Shown piece after piece: positions 45,162-56,185 of a DNA stretch of 64,000 nucleotides. Source of the stretch: Anisodus tanguticus (taxonomy: Eukaryota; Streptophyta; Magnoliopsida; Solanales; Solanaceae); NCBI GenBank assembly GCA_034509755.1, contig CM067541.1, positions 16,046,001-16,110,000 on the forward strand, read 5' to 3'. The position numbers and the translations under genes were made by a program. Below the pieces are notes generated by a model. The model had not been told where the DNA came from and did not search any database. It saw nothing but the letters and a program-made list of their open reading frames with translations. The number at the start of each line of letters is the position of its first letter. Positions within the stretch are counted from its first letter, which is position 1.

Positions 45162-46704
45162 CACCCCCGCAGTCATAGCGGACGGTTTTCGAACGCTGAG
45201 ATCGTCCCTAAAATCTTCAAAGAGAACCGTGGTAGACCCTTTGTAAAGATGTCGCAATTTGATAACGAGACGGGACATGGCATACGCGAACTTGACCCTT
45301 TGCAACCTTTTCACGGACATAGTGAATGTCCATTTCGATATGCTTGGTGCGTTGGTGTTGAACGGGGTTACCGGAAAGGTAGATGGCACTAATGTTATCG
45401 CAATATACCAAGGTTGCCTTCTGAATGGGACAATAAAGCTCCAAAAGCAAGTTACGTAGCCAACATGATTCGGAGACCACATTCGCTACCCCTCGATATT
45501 CTGCCTCGGCACTTGAGCGTGATAGAGTTGCCTGACGTTTTGCTGACCAGGAGACCAAGTTGTTGCCAAGGAACATACAGTAGCTAGAAGTCGACCGTCT
45601 AGTGTCGGGACAACCACCCCAATCAGCATCCGTGTAGGAGACAAGCGTAGATGTAGATGACGGATACAAGTGCAACCCATAGTCTAGTGTCCCCTGAATA
45701 TACCGAATGATGCGTTTGATTGCATTAATGTGCTCAACTCTGGGATCATGCATGAATAAACACACCTGCTGAACCGCATATGTAATATCCGGTCTGGTAA
45801 AGGTAAGATACTGGAGGGCCCCTACAAGACTGCGATAGCGGGTCGGGTCCTCGTATGGTGCACCTGATGTGGCACTTAGCTTTGGGTTTGCATCAACTGG
45901 CGTGGAAGTGGACTTACAGGATGACATCCCAGCCCTCTCGATAATCTCAGCAGCATACTTCCGTTGAGACAGAAACAATCCACCTGAATGACGTTTGACG
46001 GCAATCCCCAAAAAATAACTCAAAGGCCCTAAGTCTTTCATAGCAAACTCAGAACTGAGCATGGTCATGATAGACTGGCGCAAGGCATCGGAAGAGGCAG
46101 TCAAGATGATATCATCTACATACAACAGAATGTAGGCCAAGGACGAACCACGGCGGTAGATGAACAAGGAATTATCTGACCTGCTATGAGTGAACCCAAT
46201 AGTTGAAACAAAGTCAGCAAATCGTGTATACCAGGCCCGTGGAGACTGCTTAAGCCCATATAATGATTTCTTCAACAAACAAACATGATGAGGGCGGTTG
46301 GGATCCCTGAAACCCAACGGCTGATGCATATAGACAGTTTCCTTGAGGTCACCATGTAGAAAAGCATTCTTGACATCCAACTGATGAATTGACCAAGTCT
46401 TTGAAAGAGCCAAGCTAAGCACAGTGTGAATGGTAGCCGGTTTGACCACCGGACTAAATGTCTCACCACAATCAATTCCAACCTGCTGAGTCTTACCATC
46501 ACCAACAAGTCGCGCCTTATGTCGAGCAAAGGACCCATCGGAATTCTCCTTGTGAGCAAAAATCGACATAGACCTGATAACATTAATACCATATGGACGG
46601 GGCACCAACTCCCACGTCTTATTAGCAATAAGAGCATTATATTCATCAGTCATAGCAAGTTTCCAATTAGGGTCATTTAATGCGGACACAGGATTGCGGG
46701 GCAA
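45162..46704 (-). CDS. Copia reverse transcriptase-RNase H (495-codon ORF plus a frameshifted 3' end)
   Basis: RT start PNWKLAMTDEYNALIANKTW, then HKARLVGDG (usually VAKG or VGDG), QLDVKNAFLHGDLKETVYM and KKSLYGLKQSPRAWYTRF, with the intact active site LLYVDDIILTA. RNase H motifs YTDADWGGCPDTRRSTS, SSAEAEYRG and HIEMDIHYVREKV are complete. The frame is lost at about 45246 by one missing base at a CG where family members have a C-N-G. In the next frame it continues to VLFEDFRDDLSVR and stops at the LTR edge. It would act in copying the element RNA to DNA in cytoplasmic particles. Confidence 0.88.
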
Positions 46705-48063
46705 GGGGGATCTAGAGACATCCGAATGTAAATTAAAATGTCTTTTAGGTGTAAAAATACCCCGCTGACTACGAGTGACCGGTCTATGACTCGAGGAAGA
46801 ATTGAGGGAATTTTGGGAATTTTTCGGGCTCGGGACAGACGGCGGCGGGCAGTGTTGGGCCTCGCTGGCCCAAATCGGTAAAAAGCGGGCTCGGTTTCGG
46901 ACCAGTTCTAGAATTGGGCCTGGACCGGCCCAATAGGCGGAACTGCTCCGGTGGCCGGACCGAGGGGCGTGACGGTACTATGGGGCCAGCGGGTAGTGGG
47001 CCTGCTGGGGGATTTTGGGTACGGGAGTTGTCCGAAAAATTTCGAATAATATATGGGGATATTTGGTCATCCAAAAAATTATATGACTTAGGTTCGGGAG
47101 TATGAACTTTCGTAAACGGGAATTGAGTTTCATCAAAAATGATATGGAGATTGATTATGATTTTCTTGGAGGATAAATCAAAACACTTATAACCACGATG
47201 ATCTGACAGATAACCCAAAAACACACACACGGGGTAGACCGAGCCTGAAGTTTGTTAATTGTGGTAGATGGGAATAACGGATAACACAAGCACCCAAAAA
47301 TCCGAAGATGAGAATACGAAGGGTCCTTATTATATAGGATTTTGAGGGGGAAGGAATATGTCAGTCCTTTAGAAGGAAGTATGTTAAGAAGATATGTGGC
47401 CATTTGTAGAGCATGGTGCCAAAAATATGGAGGTATGGAGGCATGAATTAAGAGAGTTCGGACAATGTTATTGATGGAACGAATTTTGCGTTCGGCCTTA
47501 CCATTTTGTGAAGATGTATGAGGACACGAAAATCTAAAATTGATCCCATTATTAGCACAGAAATCCCGAAACTCTCTATTGTCATATTCTTTCCCATTAT
47601 CACGTTGAATATTTTTTATGTCTCTTTCGAATTGAGTACGAATGAACGCTCTAAATTTGATGAAGATGGAAAATACTTGTGATTTATTTGCAATTGGAAA
47701 CGTTCACAAAAATCTAGTATAATCATCTAAAAAGAGAACATAATATCGATGACCCACTGAACTTAGAACAGGAGACGTCCATAAGTCACTATGAATAATG
47801 TCAAATGGCATTGAAGTATGAGAATTGGAGTCTACAAATGGCAACTTAACAATTTTTCCTAATGAACAAGACTGACAAATTGGAGTACGACTCGTACTCT
47901 TACAAGAAATAAAGCTATTTTTATCTAAAGTGATAAAATAGAAGATCCCGGATGACCCAGACGAGCATGCCACATGGAAGGAGAGATGGCCGCAAAAGGC
48001 GACGCAAGGTGGACTCGATGGACGAAACCGGGCATGATAGGATACAGATCCCCCTACTATCAC
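46705..48063 (-). pseudogene. Copia integrase (several frame breaks)
   Basis: Order on the minus strand: the zinc-finger tail CQSCSLGKIVKLPF and core HSDLWTSPVLS, YYVLFLDDYTRF (47704-47900), then the DNGREF and KPHxSxQNGxAERK regions in 47450-47640. MATYLLNILPSKGL and LFGCLCYP-like segments follow at 47280-47400, then a Pro-rich tail containing CVFLGYLSDHRGYKCFDLS (47170-47230). Breaks lie at about 47240, 47400 and 47700. The Pro/Gly-rich 46800-47000 stretch is the integrase-RT linker. Confidence 0.75.
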
Positions 48064-49486
48064 ACCTCATGAGATGACTCCCCGTCTTGAAATCCTTCAC
48101 GGAAGAGAAACCGAAAGGATCAAATTCAATGAAACAGAATTGTCATTTGTGAACTTTCGGACATACACTAAATTTTTAATCAATTTAGGAGCATGTAAAG
48201 TATTTTTCAAGAGGAGTGGTGGATTGGGGGGAGACAACGTTTTCTGACCATACCCTAGAATTGGAATAGAACTGCCATTACCAATAATTATCCCTCGAGG
48301 GGTGCTCAAATTGGAATAAGATGAGAGAGTACCTGATTCGGAAGTCATGTGAGTAGTGGCCCCGGTGTCCATGTACCAATTTGGGTCCGGTTGAGTCAAT
48401 CCCAACGTGTGCATCGCGGCCTCGATATCGGTCTGAGTGGGGCCTGCTGCATGATGGGCTTGCGGAGGTCGGGGCCCAAGAACTCCTGGCCGTGCTGGAA
48501 CTGGGCCATAGCTTCGCTTGTTGTTGCCGTTCGGGCCACCGGCCGATGGGCCGCCAATGCCGATTATTGGGCTCGGACGTTGGCGCCCCACCGGCCGCCT
48601 GAAACTGTTCTTTGGAGGGTACGGGTTCCACTGCCATTGGCCCCACTGCTGGGCCCATGGCGGTGGTGGGCCACTGTACCTGGCTGGGACCCAACGCCTG
48701 TTTGTTGACCACCGGAACCGCCACCAGAACCGCCGCGTTTGCCCCCGCGATTTTTGATATTATTCGTGCGATTATTCTTGCCGCCACCATTATTATGGTT
48801 TTGGCCCGAATTATTACAAAAACCGAAGGACTAGGGGAGGACGCCACCATGACAACTGGGCTTGCTCCGGTAGCCGCCTTTTTAGCCAAGCCGGCTTCTT
48901 CCAACGTCAGCATGGAGCGGGCTTGATGGAAGTCGGGAAGAGGGTTGCTTTGGCGAAGGAGAGTTCCAACACCATTATAGGCCTCCGAAAGACCGGCAAC
49001 CAACTGTAGAACTAGACGATTATTTGTTACTGGTGCGCCAACATTACGGAGTTGATCCGCCAACTCCTTTAGTTTCTTGCAATATGCAGAAACGTTCGAA
49101 AATTCGTCCATTCGAACGAGAGAGAATTCTTGCTCGAGTGTGACGACACGGGAATGTTGGTTGTCTTGGAATATGTCACGCAATCTATTCCATGCAGCCA
49201 TAGCCGTGGTATCTGGCTCCATAATCGTCTGTATAAGGTCCACCGAAATAGTGGCGTATATCCATCGAAGAACGGTAGCATCAAGTGTAATCCATAACTC
49301 AGGATCCTCCGCAGGAAGGGGTCTAGCGAGAGGAATGATGTGATGAAGAACTTGATAAGATATAGCGTGAATTTTAAACAACTCCGCCCACGTTGCATAT
49401 TGAACGTTTTCCATCTCAAGGACAATAGGGACACTTAGCTTGATATTGGAAACCGTGAGGGCAGGGTGAAAATTGTTCTTAGACAT
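48064..49486 (-). CDS. Copia gag and protease (frameshifted)
   Basis: The likely start is the internal ATG at about 49486 (MSKNNFHPALTVSNIKLSVP) rather than the upstream ATG at 49588. Gag blocks: YATWAELFKIHAISYQVLHH, AMAAWNRLRDIFQDNQHSR, YCKKLKELADQLRNVGAP and LVLQLVAGLSEAYNGVG. The Gly/Asn-rich tail is shifted in frame at about 48827. The protease lies in 48097-48591 with active site NWYMDTGATTHMTSESG (catalytic DTG intact), then LHAPKLIKNLVYVRKF. Two further breaks near 48035 and 48118 precede the integrase. Gag forms the particle; the protease cleaves the polyprotein. Confidence 0.85.
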
Positions 49487-49626
49487 ATTGAAAGAACAAA
49501 GAAGGAGGGGAAATTTAAGAGAGGTTTTTGAGAGCGGAAGACAAAATTTTGGAGAGAAAACCCGAGGGGGGGGGGGTTTCTCGGCCACAAGGCAAAAGTT
49601 GAGAGAAAACTTTTGTGTAGACCTAG

Positions 49627-49639
49627 TCTCTTGATACCA
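49627..49639 (-). other. Primer-binding site of the young Copia
   Basis: The minus strand reads TGGTATCAAGAGA, an initiator-Met-type site directly inside the 5' LTR. Confidence 0.85.
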
Positions 49640-50073
49640 TGAAAGAAATAATCCCCTTGATTATTTTCATTAATTGAAAGGCTATATATACAAGTTAATA
49701 TTTCCATAATAGAAGAATCCTATTCCTATTCTATTTCTAAAACCTTATTCTACCATAATTCTAACTATACAATTATGGTAAGTGTATAACACTAATTAAG
49801 GTAACCTTTACACTACAATATACTACAAATATATATACCATATATACAAGATTGTCTTGTCCTCAATACACACGAGAATGGGCCACTGCTTGGCCGAAAG
49901 CCCACTATTCTTTCGCCGGCCTATCGGCCGAGAGCCCTCTCGCTAGGGCCAGGGGGGCCAATCCTTCTTCGCCTGCACTATTGCTTTCTTTGTCGCTTTA
50001 ATCCAGTGATATATATGTGATATACACTGCTGTATATTCAATATATATCACATGTATATTGCTCTGTTTAACA
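49640..50073 (-). repeat. 5' LTR of the young Copia
   Basis: 434 bp, TG...CA on the minus strand. It matches 44747-45161 with scattered single changes and a variable GC-rich block (49905-49975). Confidence 0.92.
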
Positions 50074-50477
50074 ATTATCTTCTTTTTAAGTTCCGATTAA
50101 AGTTATCATCAGACGTCAACAACTACTGCATTCTACTATTTTTGAGTTTGAGCAAATCTTTTGGTATAATGTTTCTATCATTTCCTCTTTTGTTTTTTGG
50201 ATAAATCATATAACATACTTTATTATTTTATTATTATTAGTTACCTATACCTTTGTTTTAATCATATTTATTTTATTTTCCAAAAATGTGTAATACATAA
50301 TTTGACATACACGTGCCGAAAAACTAGTATCTAATAAAAACTAATAACTATAGTGGAAGAGGGAAAGCTCAATAGTTATATTTAGACTCTTGGATTTTCC
50401 AAAATAAGGTAACACAAAACCAAAATTGTTCACAAATAATAGGAATATTTATAACTATTAAAGGTAAAATAACTATT
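50074..50477. other. Helitron interior, right of the Copia
   Basis: AT-rich noncoding sequence. A roughly 45-bp segment at 50347-50392 (AACTATAGTGGAAGAGGG..) is repeated in diverged form at 50552-50600, so the right part of the Helitron contains an imperfect direct duplication. Confidence 0.45.
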
Positions 50478-50549
50478 GCACAGGAGCTGGATTTATCCCG
50501 TGCGCATTAAAAAGGATAGCGACGGCGGGTTCCCATGCCATAAAAAAAT
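50478..50549 (+). mobile_element. 5'-truncated SINE with target duplication
   Basis: GGAGCTGGATTTATCCCGTG, then GGATAGCGACGGCGGGTTCC and an A-rich tail, resemble the 3' body of a Solanaceae tRNA-derived SINE. Both sides carry ATAACTATT (50469-50477 and 50550-50558), a 9-bp duplication. The tRNA-like head is missing, so it is 5' truncated. Confidence 0.55.
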
Positions 50550-50866
50550 ATAACTATTATAGTGAAAGAGAAAGTTTAGTAGCTATATTTAAAGTAATTA
50601 TTACTAAGGAAGATGAAAAATCAAGTAGCGACTTTGGACTACTTTTGAAATATTAAATTAAGCTAAACAGGAAATTATGTCATACAATAAAATTAAACTA
50701 CCTAAAATTGGAGACTTTTATCTAGATATACTTTTCTATTTTATCTTTGTATATTATATATATTTATTTTTGTTTTGTTTTTAATAGTATAAGTTTTTTA
50801 TGTTTTACTATCTCGGCTAATTCTTTCTTGAAAAACATAATTTCGTGATTTTTTTTTATTTAACCG

Positions 50867-50881
50867 CGTGAAGCGCGGATA
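50867..50881 (+). other. Helitron 3' hairpin
   Basis: CCGCGTGAAGCGCGG: five-base GC stem around a TGAAG loop, 10 bases before the terminal CTAG. Confidence 0.65.
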
Positions 50882-50939
50882 AGTTAACTAGTTGAAGATG
50901 TAGTAGGTCGAACTGTGACTTATTGACTATTGAGTTGTC

Positions 50940-50944
50940 CTCGA
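50940..50944. repeat. Left target duplication of the LARD
   Basis: CTCGA, identical to 62105-62109 on the far side of the element. Confidence 0.92.
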
Positions 50945-51816
50945 TGTTGACACCCAATTTTGTCCCATCTTTTATGATTTTATTCGTAATTTCTAATATT
51001 TTGACACTTTTAAAACAATTTTAAAATATAGGCATGTATGTGTATATATCTTATTATTATTATTATTCGCATTTTTTACTATCATTTGCATCTTTATCAT
51101 AATCATAGTTTTATCCATAATATTCTATGTTATTTTATTTTTTTCGCAAAATGGCATCGCATTTCCATTTTTTATCAAGCATTGAACATTTCGCAAATAT
51201 TATATTTTTTATTATCACTTCGTTATGTTATTTTAAATAATTCACATCTTTTACAAAAAATATATATATATATATTTAATGTTAAAACCCTTTTATATTT
51301 TTAAACCCAAAACAATTTCTAACCCATTTCATTTTCCCAACCCAATACAAATCTCCCAAACCCAATTCCCTTTCCCTTTTTCCCAAAAACCGAAGCCCAA
51401 CTCCCCTTTTCTTATTCCCCATCGCCCAAGCCCAAACTCCCCAATTAAATCCCCCACTCCTACGGCCCAATCCCCCAACCCGTTGGCCCAACCCGTCGGC
51501 CCCAAACCCGAACCAGCCCAAAACCAGCAAGCCCAAAACCCATTCCCCCTTTAAAACCCCAAAACCCAAAAAACAAAACAAAAAAAAACCCAAAAATCAG
51601 AAAAATCTAAACCCTACCCCCCCTGAACCGGCGCCGCACACCCCACGCCCCCGACCCCACTCGCCGGTCACCTCGCCCCTGCCATCACCGACCCCTGACA
51701 CCACCAACCCCCCTCTGTTACGCCGACACCCGAAAATCCGCGACCCATGCCCCTCAAATTCGCGATTTTGGCTCCTTTATTTTGAATTTCAAACTCGTTT
51801 TAAGGGGGAATCCACC

Positions 51817-51824
51817 TATAAATA
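51817..51824 (+). promoter_or_regulatory. TATA box in the LARD 5' LTR
   Basis: TATAAATA within a block conserved in both LTRs (copy at 59650-59657). Transcription probably starts about 30 bp downstream. Confidence 0.55.
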
Positions 51825-52029
51825 CCCCATGTTGTTCTTCATTTTTTGGGGGGAGATTGGACAGATTTTGGGAGGACTTTCAAAGGAATTTTCGGAGGAT
51901 TTTTGGAAAACGATTCAATATATAAATATTTTGTTGTGTTCTTGATGGTAAGCATTTGCCCTCCTTGTTATTCAAGAATCAAGTCCGAAAAGGTTTGTTC
52001 TCCACTTTTGATTCTCTGATTTTGGATTC

Positions 52030-52700
52030 CTGATTCGGGTCGGGTCACTGACCCGGGCCGGGTCGACCCGGTTCGGGTAACATTTTCGGAATTCTTGCAT
52101 TTCATATTTTTGTATGTTTGGTTATCTGAAATTGATGAAATTAGTTGATTCCGGGTTGAACACATGATTCGGGTCGGGTCGACCCGATTTGGATTTTCCA
52201 AATTTCTTGCATTGTTGCTGTTGTTATTATTGGTTATCAGAAATTGATGAAATTAGTTGATTCCGGGTTGAACACATGATTCGGGTCGGGTCGACCCGAT
52301 TTGGGTTTTCCAAATTTCTTGCATTTCATATTCTTGTTATTGGTTATCTGAAATTTGTGAATATTTGATTTCGGGTTGAGCTTCCGATTCGGGTCGGGTC
52401 GCTGATCCGGATCGGGTCGACCCGGTTTGAATATTTTCCGGAATTCTTGCATTTCATATTCTTGTTATTGGTTATCTGAATTTGGTATTAAAATCTGATT
52501 CGGGTTTGGATCATTTGATTTCGGATTCGGGTCATCGATCGGGTCGGTCGATGACCGGATCGGTCGACCCGATTTGAATATTTTCCGAAATTCTTGCATT
52601 TCATATTCTTGTTATTGGTTATCTGAATTTGGTGTTAAAATCTGATTCGGGTTTGGATCAATGATTCGGGTCGGGTCGACCCGATCTGGATATTTCCAGA
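52030..52700 (+). repeat. LTR-internal subrepeats with GGGTCGACCC palindromes
   Basis: Five to six imperfect units of about 110-125 bp, each with TTGCATTTCATATTCTTGTT-like and GGTTATCTGAA segments followed by CGGGTCGGGTCGACCCG. The core CGGGTCGACCCG is a perfect 12-bp palindrome. The same array, with different indels, lies at 59870-60530. Confidence 0.8.
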
Positions 52701-54279
52701 ATTTCAGAACTTGGGTCGGATACTTTAAATGCTCATCGCTCGTTGCTTTTACTGTTTTATTGTTTTATTAATATTGCATTAAGGCCGACGAAATTGAATT
52801 CGAGGCCGCGCTTTTCTTTCGTTTCATTTCTCTGTTTTTCAGCACAGTTTTAAGTATCCGGGCAACGGATATTTTACTGTTTTAAACTAAACACCGCGTC
52901 ATTTTCGAAAACCGTTTTTTTTCTTACGCCTCTCGTGTTCCCGCTTGCCGCCCTCATCGTTTCATTGTTTCATTTTAATTTTCTGATTTGAACAAATACT
53001 ACACTCGGCCGATGAAAAATATCCGTCGATTTTGAGGCCTCCACAGTTGAAAAGACGGAAATATAACTTCGGGCAATGATGAAGACTTAAACCTTTTATT
53101 TCATCCGAGATCAACATGTTTAGTAGGCGAGGTGACTAAAATAGCCAACAAGTTATATATTCGCAATGTACCACGACGTGATTATAGTGATCTTTTCTAT
53201 TTCACCCGAGAGACCAACACGTTTAGTAGGCGAGGCAATCAAAAATAAACCACATTAGTCATATGTTTGCGTACCACGACGTGATTGGAATGTTCTTTTC
53301 AAAATTTAAGTTCGAGTTCTCCGTGATCAAAACATTCACCGTTTTGAATACGGATATGAAGTTATTTGTATTTAATTGTTTTTAACCGTTTGTTCTTGAT
53401 GACTTAGGATTAAAGTAAATAAAGGCAGATTATTCCTCGGTGTTTATTTATTTTATTTCTTTCTTTAATTCAGCTTTTATCCCGCTTTGTATTGTAATAT
53501 TATTTATCGCACTTATGTAACTATTGAAATGCTTAGAATAGTCAAACTTAGGATTAATTCATAGGGTAGTTTAAGATTTGAAACCCGTCGCTAGCTTATT
53601 TATTTGTAGACTCGGTTAAATTCAAATTTAGAAATCCTTCGCTAGTTTATTTATTTTAGGCTCGTCACGCGTATTCAAGATTTTCAAAACAACTTTTGTC
53701 ATCTTTTATTTGCTTTATTAAATCATACCGAATAAGTTTATCTTTTGTCAATTTACAATTCATTGATTCCCCAAATTTTACTTCTTTGGCATTATAAATA
53801 ATTTATTTTACTATCAATTGTCAAATACATATTTTTCAACTCTACATGTATTTCTCTTTAAATACCATACAAATGCATATTTAAAAAATCTCTACATGTA
53901 TCTTTCTTTTTAAAATGCATCATTTACTAATTATTTGTAAACATCTTTAAATCTGTTATACTTGTAAAAACATATATTTTTCTAGTAATAATTAACCTGA
54001 GTTTGACCGGATAACCGCAAGTTAGCGGATCTTAAAGGACGCCTAACCCCTTCCCTTTAGGATAATAAAGAACCCTTACCTAGAATCTCGCTAGTTTCGC
54101 AGACCTTAAAATTGGAGTTACATTGCAGCATTTAGTTTAAATATTTAGGTGTCCTAATTCACCATAAAAAATAATTAGGTGGCGACTCCTCAATTCTTTA
54201 CCCAGGAATCACCCGAATAAGTCCGTGCTCCGCTTCCGACCTCTCGCGGGGGGTCGGGTCAAAAACGGGCGCGACAGCA

Positions 54280-54297
54280 TGGCGACTCTACTGGGGA
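54280..54297 (+). other. Primer-binding site, Arg-tRNA type
   Basis: TGGCGACTCTACTGGGGA, three bases inside the 5' LTR. This matches the primer site class of Ogre/Tat elements (TGGCGACTCCACTGGGG) with one change, and differs from the initiator-Met sites of the Copia elements here. Confidence 0.85.
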
Positions 54298-55930
54298 TAT
54301 TTCAGGTTCTTAACCATAGCAAAATCAGGTTAATTATTATTGTGCTTTACTTTTGCTCATTATTTGTTTTAATGCTTTGATATGTTTCATTTGTGAAAAT
54401 TTTGCATAATTGCTATATTGTTTTACTGCTTTCCTTAAATTGGCATTCCGCTCATATTTCTTCCACTCTGGAAAATTGACACTATCACACACTACACGCG
54501 AGGTGTGTTTTGCGCACCCGCAAATTTCTTTCAAATTACCAAAATTTTAGGAGAGTTGGTATATGCGCGGAGCGTCCGGACCATCCGGTTGGTCGCGTAG
54601 CCTTCTCGCTCGAGTAGTCCACTCGGAAACCTTGAGTCTAGTCAGCCAAATCTTAGAAAATTTAGGATAGAGCTATACCACCCTTTATTTTAAGTCATGC
54701 ATGCATACACCTTAGGTGGGTCGATCCTTGGTATCGACTCCACAATTAAGAAATCTACCAAAATTGTCAACGGGTCTCGCAACCCAACGACCAATCAGCA
54801 TATTACGTGTAGCGTGATAATGATAGACAAATCCAAGCCTAATCAGGACATGCCAAAATTGGAAAATGTACATTCATTTTGTCTCATTTCCGACAAAAGC
54901 ATTGCAGTTTAGAAGCTTGGATCAATCTATCATAAATCTCGTATATCTGGCGTTTAGGCCTACCTCCGGCATAAGAAAGGCCCCATGCATATTAGGACGC
55001 GCATTTAAATTTCCATACAATCTGTTTGTTATTTTCATCTGCTTCCCACTATGCATGTTATTTGAAGCAATAATTACTCGTCTTATACTAACTTGGTTTT
55101 CTTCATTTTTTCAGCAGGTTTATTTTGCTTAATTTATTTCCCCAAAAGTTGATTCGGGTTGACTTAAAACTGGCGGAGCACCCCATTTTTTATTCCCAAT
55201 CATGTCTACCCAAATTGTATTAGTACTTAATGAAAAAAAATGTGATTTAAATTGAGGCCTGAATCGCATTTATGCAGTTTAATGTATTTTGCCTCCACCT
55301 TTTGAAAGCTCAAAATGACAAACCCGCATTGCTTTTGCTATTTAAAAAAATAAATAAATCCATTTTGCTTAAATAATTTTCTATTATCTTTCATCATGCA
55401 AATTAATAAATTTGTCGATAATATGAGACATGTAATGAGACAAGCAAACAAAGTCTCAAACAAGCAAGCAAGGCTTCGAAGAATATAAGGAAGACTCACA
55501 ACCGGAAGAACTGGGGCATTTTTTTTAATTTTTTTTTGGAATAAGTCAAAGCCAGATTTGGATGAAACATCAGAATGGTTGATAAGTTACAAGCATCGGC
55601 ACTGACGTTTGCCATTTGTACTCTTGGGCTACCACGCTACGACCAGGACTTCTACCGGGGCATTTCCCTATCGTTCGAAGCCAAATCATGTACGAAGAGA
55701 CTGATTGATGAAAGCAGATGGACGCAATCATCCGGGGCAACCTTATCAGAATAGAATGGCCGATGCAGTGAAGAGATACCATATCTAAGATTAGTTATTC
55801 TCTATGTAATACTTTTTCTATGTTGTAAAAGTTGCGCTCCCTCGGCGGGATACGCATAGAACCCACATAGGGTTTCGCCTCTTTAAGACTGAAATTTCCC
55901 AAAAAATCGCATTTGTTTACTTGTAGAACG
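54298..55930 (+). other. LARD interior, 5' region
   Basis: Noncoding leader-like sequence with no long ORF. A GC-rich segment at 54545-54640 and the words GGTCGATCCTTGGTATCGAC resemble the untranslated leader of Solanaceae Ogre/Tat elements. The start of a CTCGGCGGGATACG motif at 55838 is a diverged relative of the array that follows. Confidence 0.5.
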
Positions 55931-56185
55931 AACTACGTCATGACCTGATTCCCTCGGCGGGATACGTAGGCGGCCAAATCGGCTTCGGTCCCATTTTTAG
56001 AAAAACCCTTACAATCTCCTTTGCTTGTAACGAACTACGTCATGACCTGATTCCCTCGGCGGGATACGTAGGCGGCCACATCGGCTTCGGTCTCATTTTT
56101 AGAAAAACCCTTACAATCTCCTTTGCTTGTAATGAACTACGTCATGACTTGATTCCCTCGGCGGGATACGTAGGCGGCCTAAATC
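55931..56185 (+). repeat. Tandem array, exact 102-bp period, about 2.5 copies
   Basis: Units start AACTACGTCATGAC at 55931, 56033 and 56135, exactly 102 bp apart. Each has CCCTCGGCGGGATACGTAGG and then a T-rich block (CCATTTTTAGAAAAACCC). The third unit is partial. Because 102 is divisible by three the frame would be kept, but stops occur in all frames. Confidence 0.85.

Larger units (their letters stand above)
44747..50073 (-). mobile_element. Complete young Copia LTR retrotransposon
   Basis: 5.33 kb with two LTRs (44747-45161 and 49640-50073), 5-bp target duplications ATTAT, a primer site (49627-49639), gag, protease, integrase, RT and RNase H on the minus strand. The RNase H stop codon spans the LTR start. 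The LTRs are nearly identical except for one block of about 60 bp. Most reading-frame breaks that I could localise are single-base deletions at homopolymers or at C-N-G sites, so the element may be intact in reality. The lineage is Ale/Retrofit-like by its ADIFTKGLP-type C-terminus and lack of a zinc knuckle. Confidence 0.92.
43830..50891 (+). mobile_element. Helitron candidate carrying a nested Copia
   Basis: The 5' end TCTATATTATATTAAAAGC follows an A at 43829. The 3' end has the hairpin CCGCGTGAAGCGCGG (50867-50881, 5-bp GC stem), then ATAAGTTAACTAG ending CTAG at 50891, followed by T. Insertion between A and T, TC/CTRR ends and a 3' hairpin about 10 bp from the end are Helitron hallmarks. 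Removing the Copia (44747-50078) leaves about 1.7 kb with no Rep/helicase frame, so it would be non-autonomous. A second candidate end at 50322 (CTAGTATC) lacks a hairpin, so an internal element is possible. Confidence 0.6.
50945..54276 (+). repeat. 5' LTR of the LARD
   Basis: Starts TGTTGACACCCAATTTTG and ends GGGCGCGACA. Parts in order: AT-rich 5' block, C-rich block with runs of CCCAA (51305-51560), core promoter (51817), GGGTCGACCC subrepeats (52030-52700), then the conserved 3' block with GCGGATCTTAAAGG and GGTGGCGACTCC (54020-54190). Paired with 58787-62104. Confidence 0.95.

Noticed and set aside
46784..47105. Pro-rich and Gly-rich ORFs in the young Copia
   Set aside because: Both come from the GC-rich integrase-RT linker; not independent genes.
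50300..50330. CTAGTATC as the right end of the Helitron
   Set aside because: No hairpin precedes it; the end at 50891 has a perfect GC hairpin and a proper CTAG/T junction. An internal element remains possible.
51038..51304. Hydrophobic ORF at the LTR start (also 58880-59119)
   Set aside because: Low-complexity AT-rich LTR sequence; the membrane-like look follows from TTATTATTAT codons.
51279..51593. Pro-rich plus-strand and Gly-rich minus-strand ORFs in the LARD LTR (also 59119-59424)
   Set aside because: They arise from the CCCAA-rich LTR block, are repeated in both LTRs, and have no domain.
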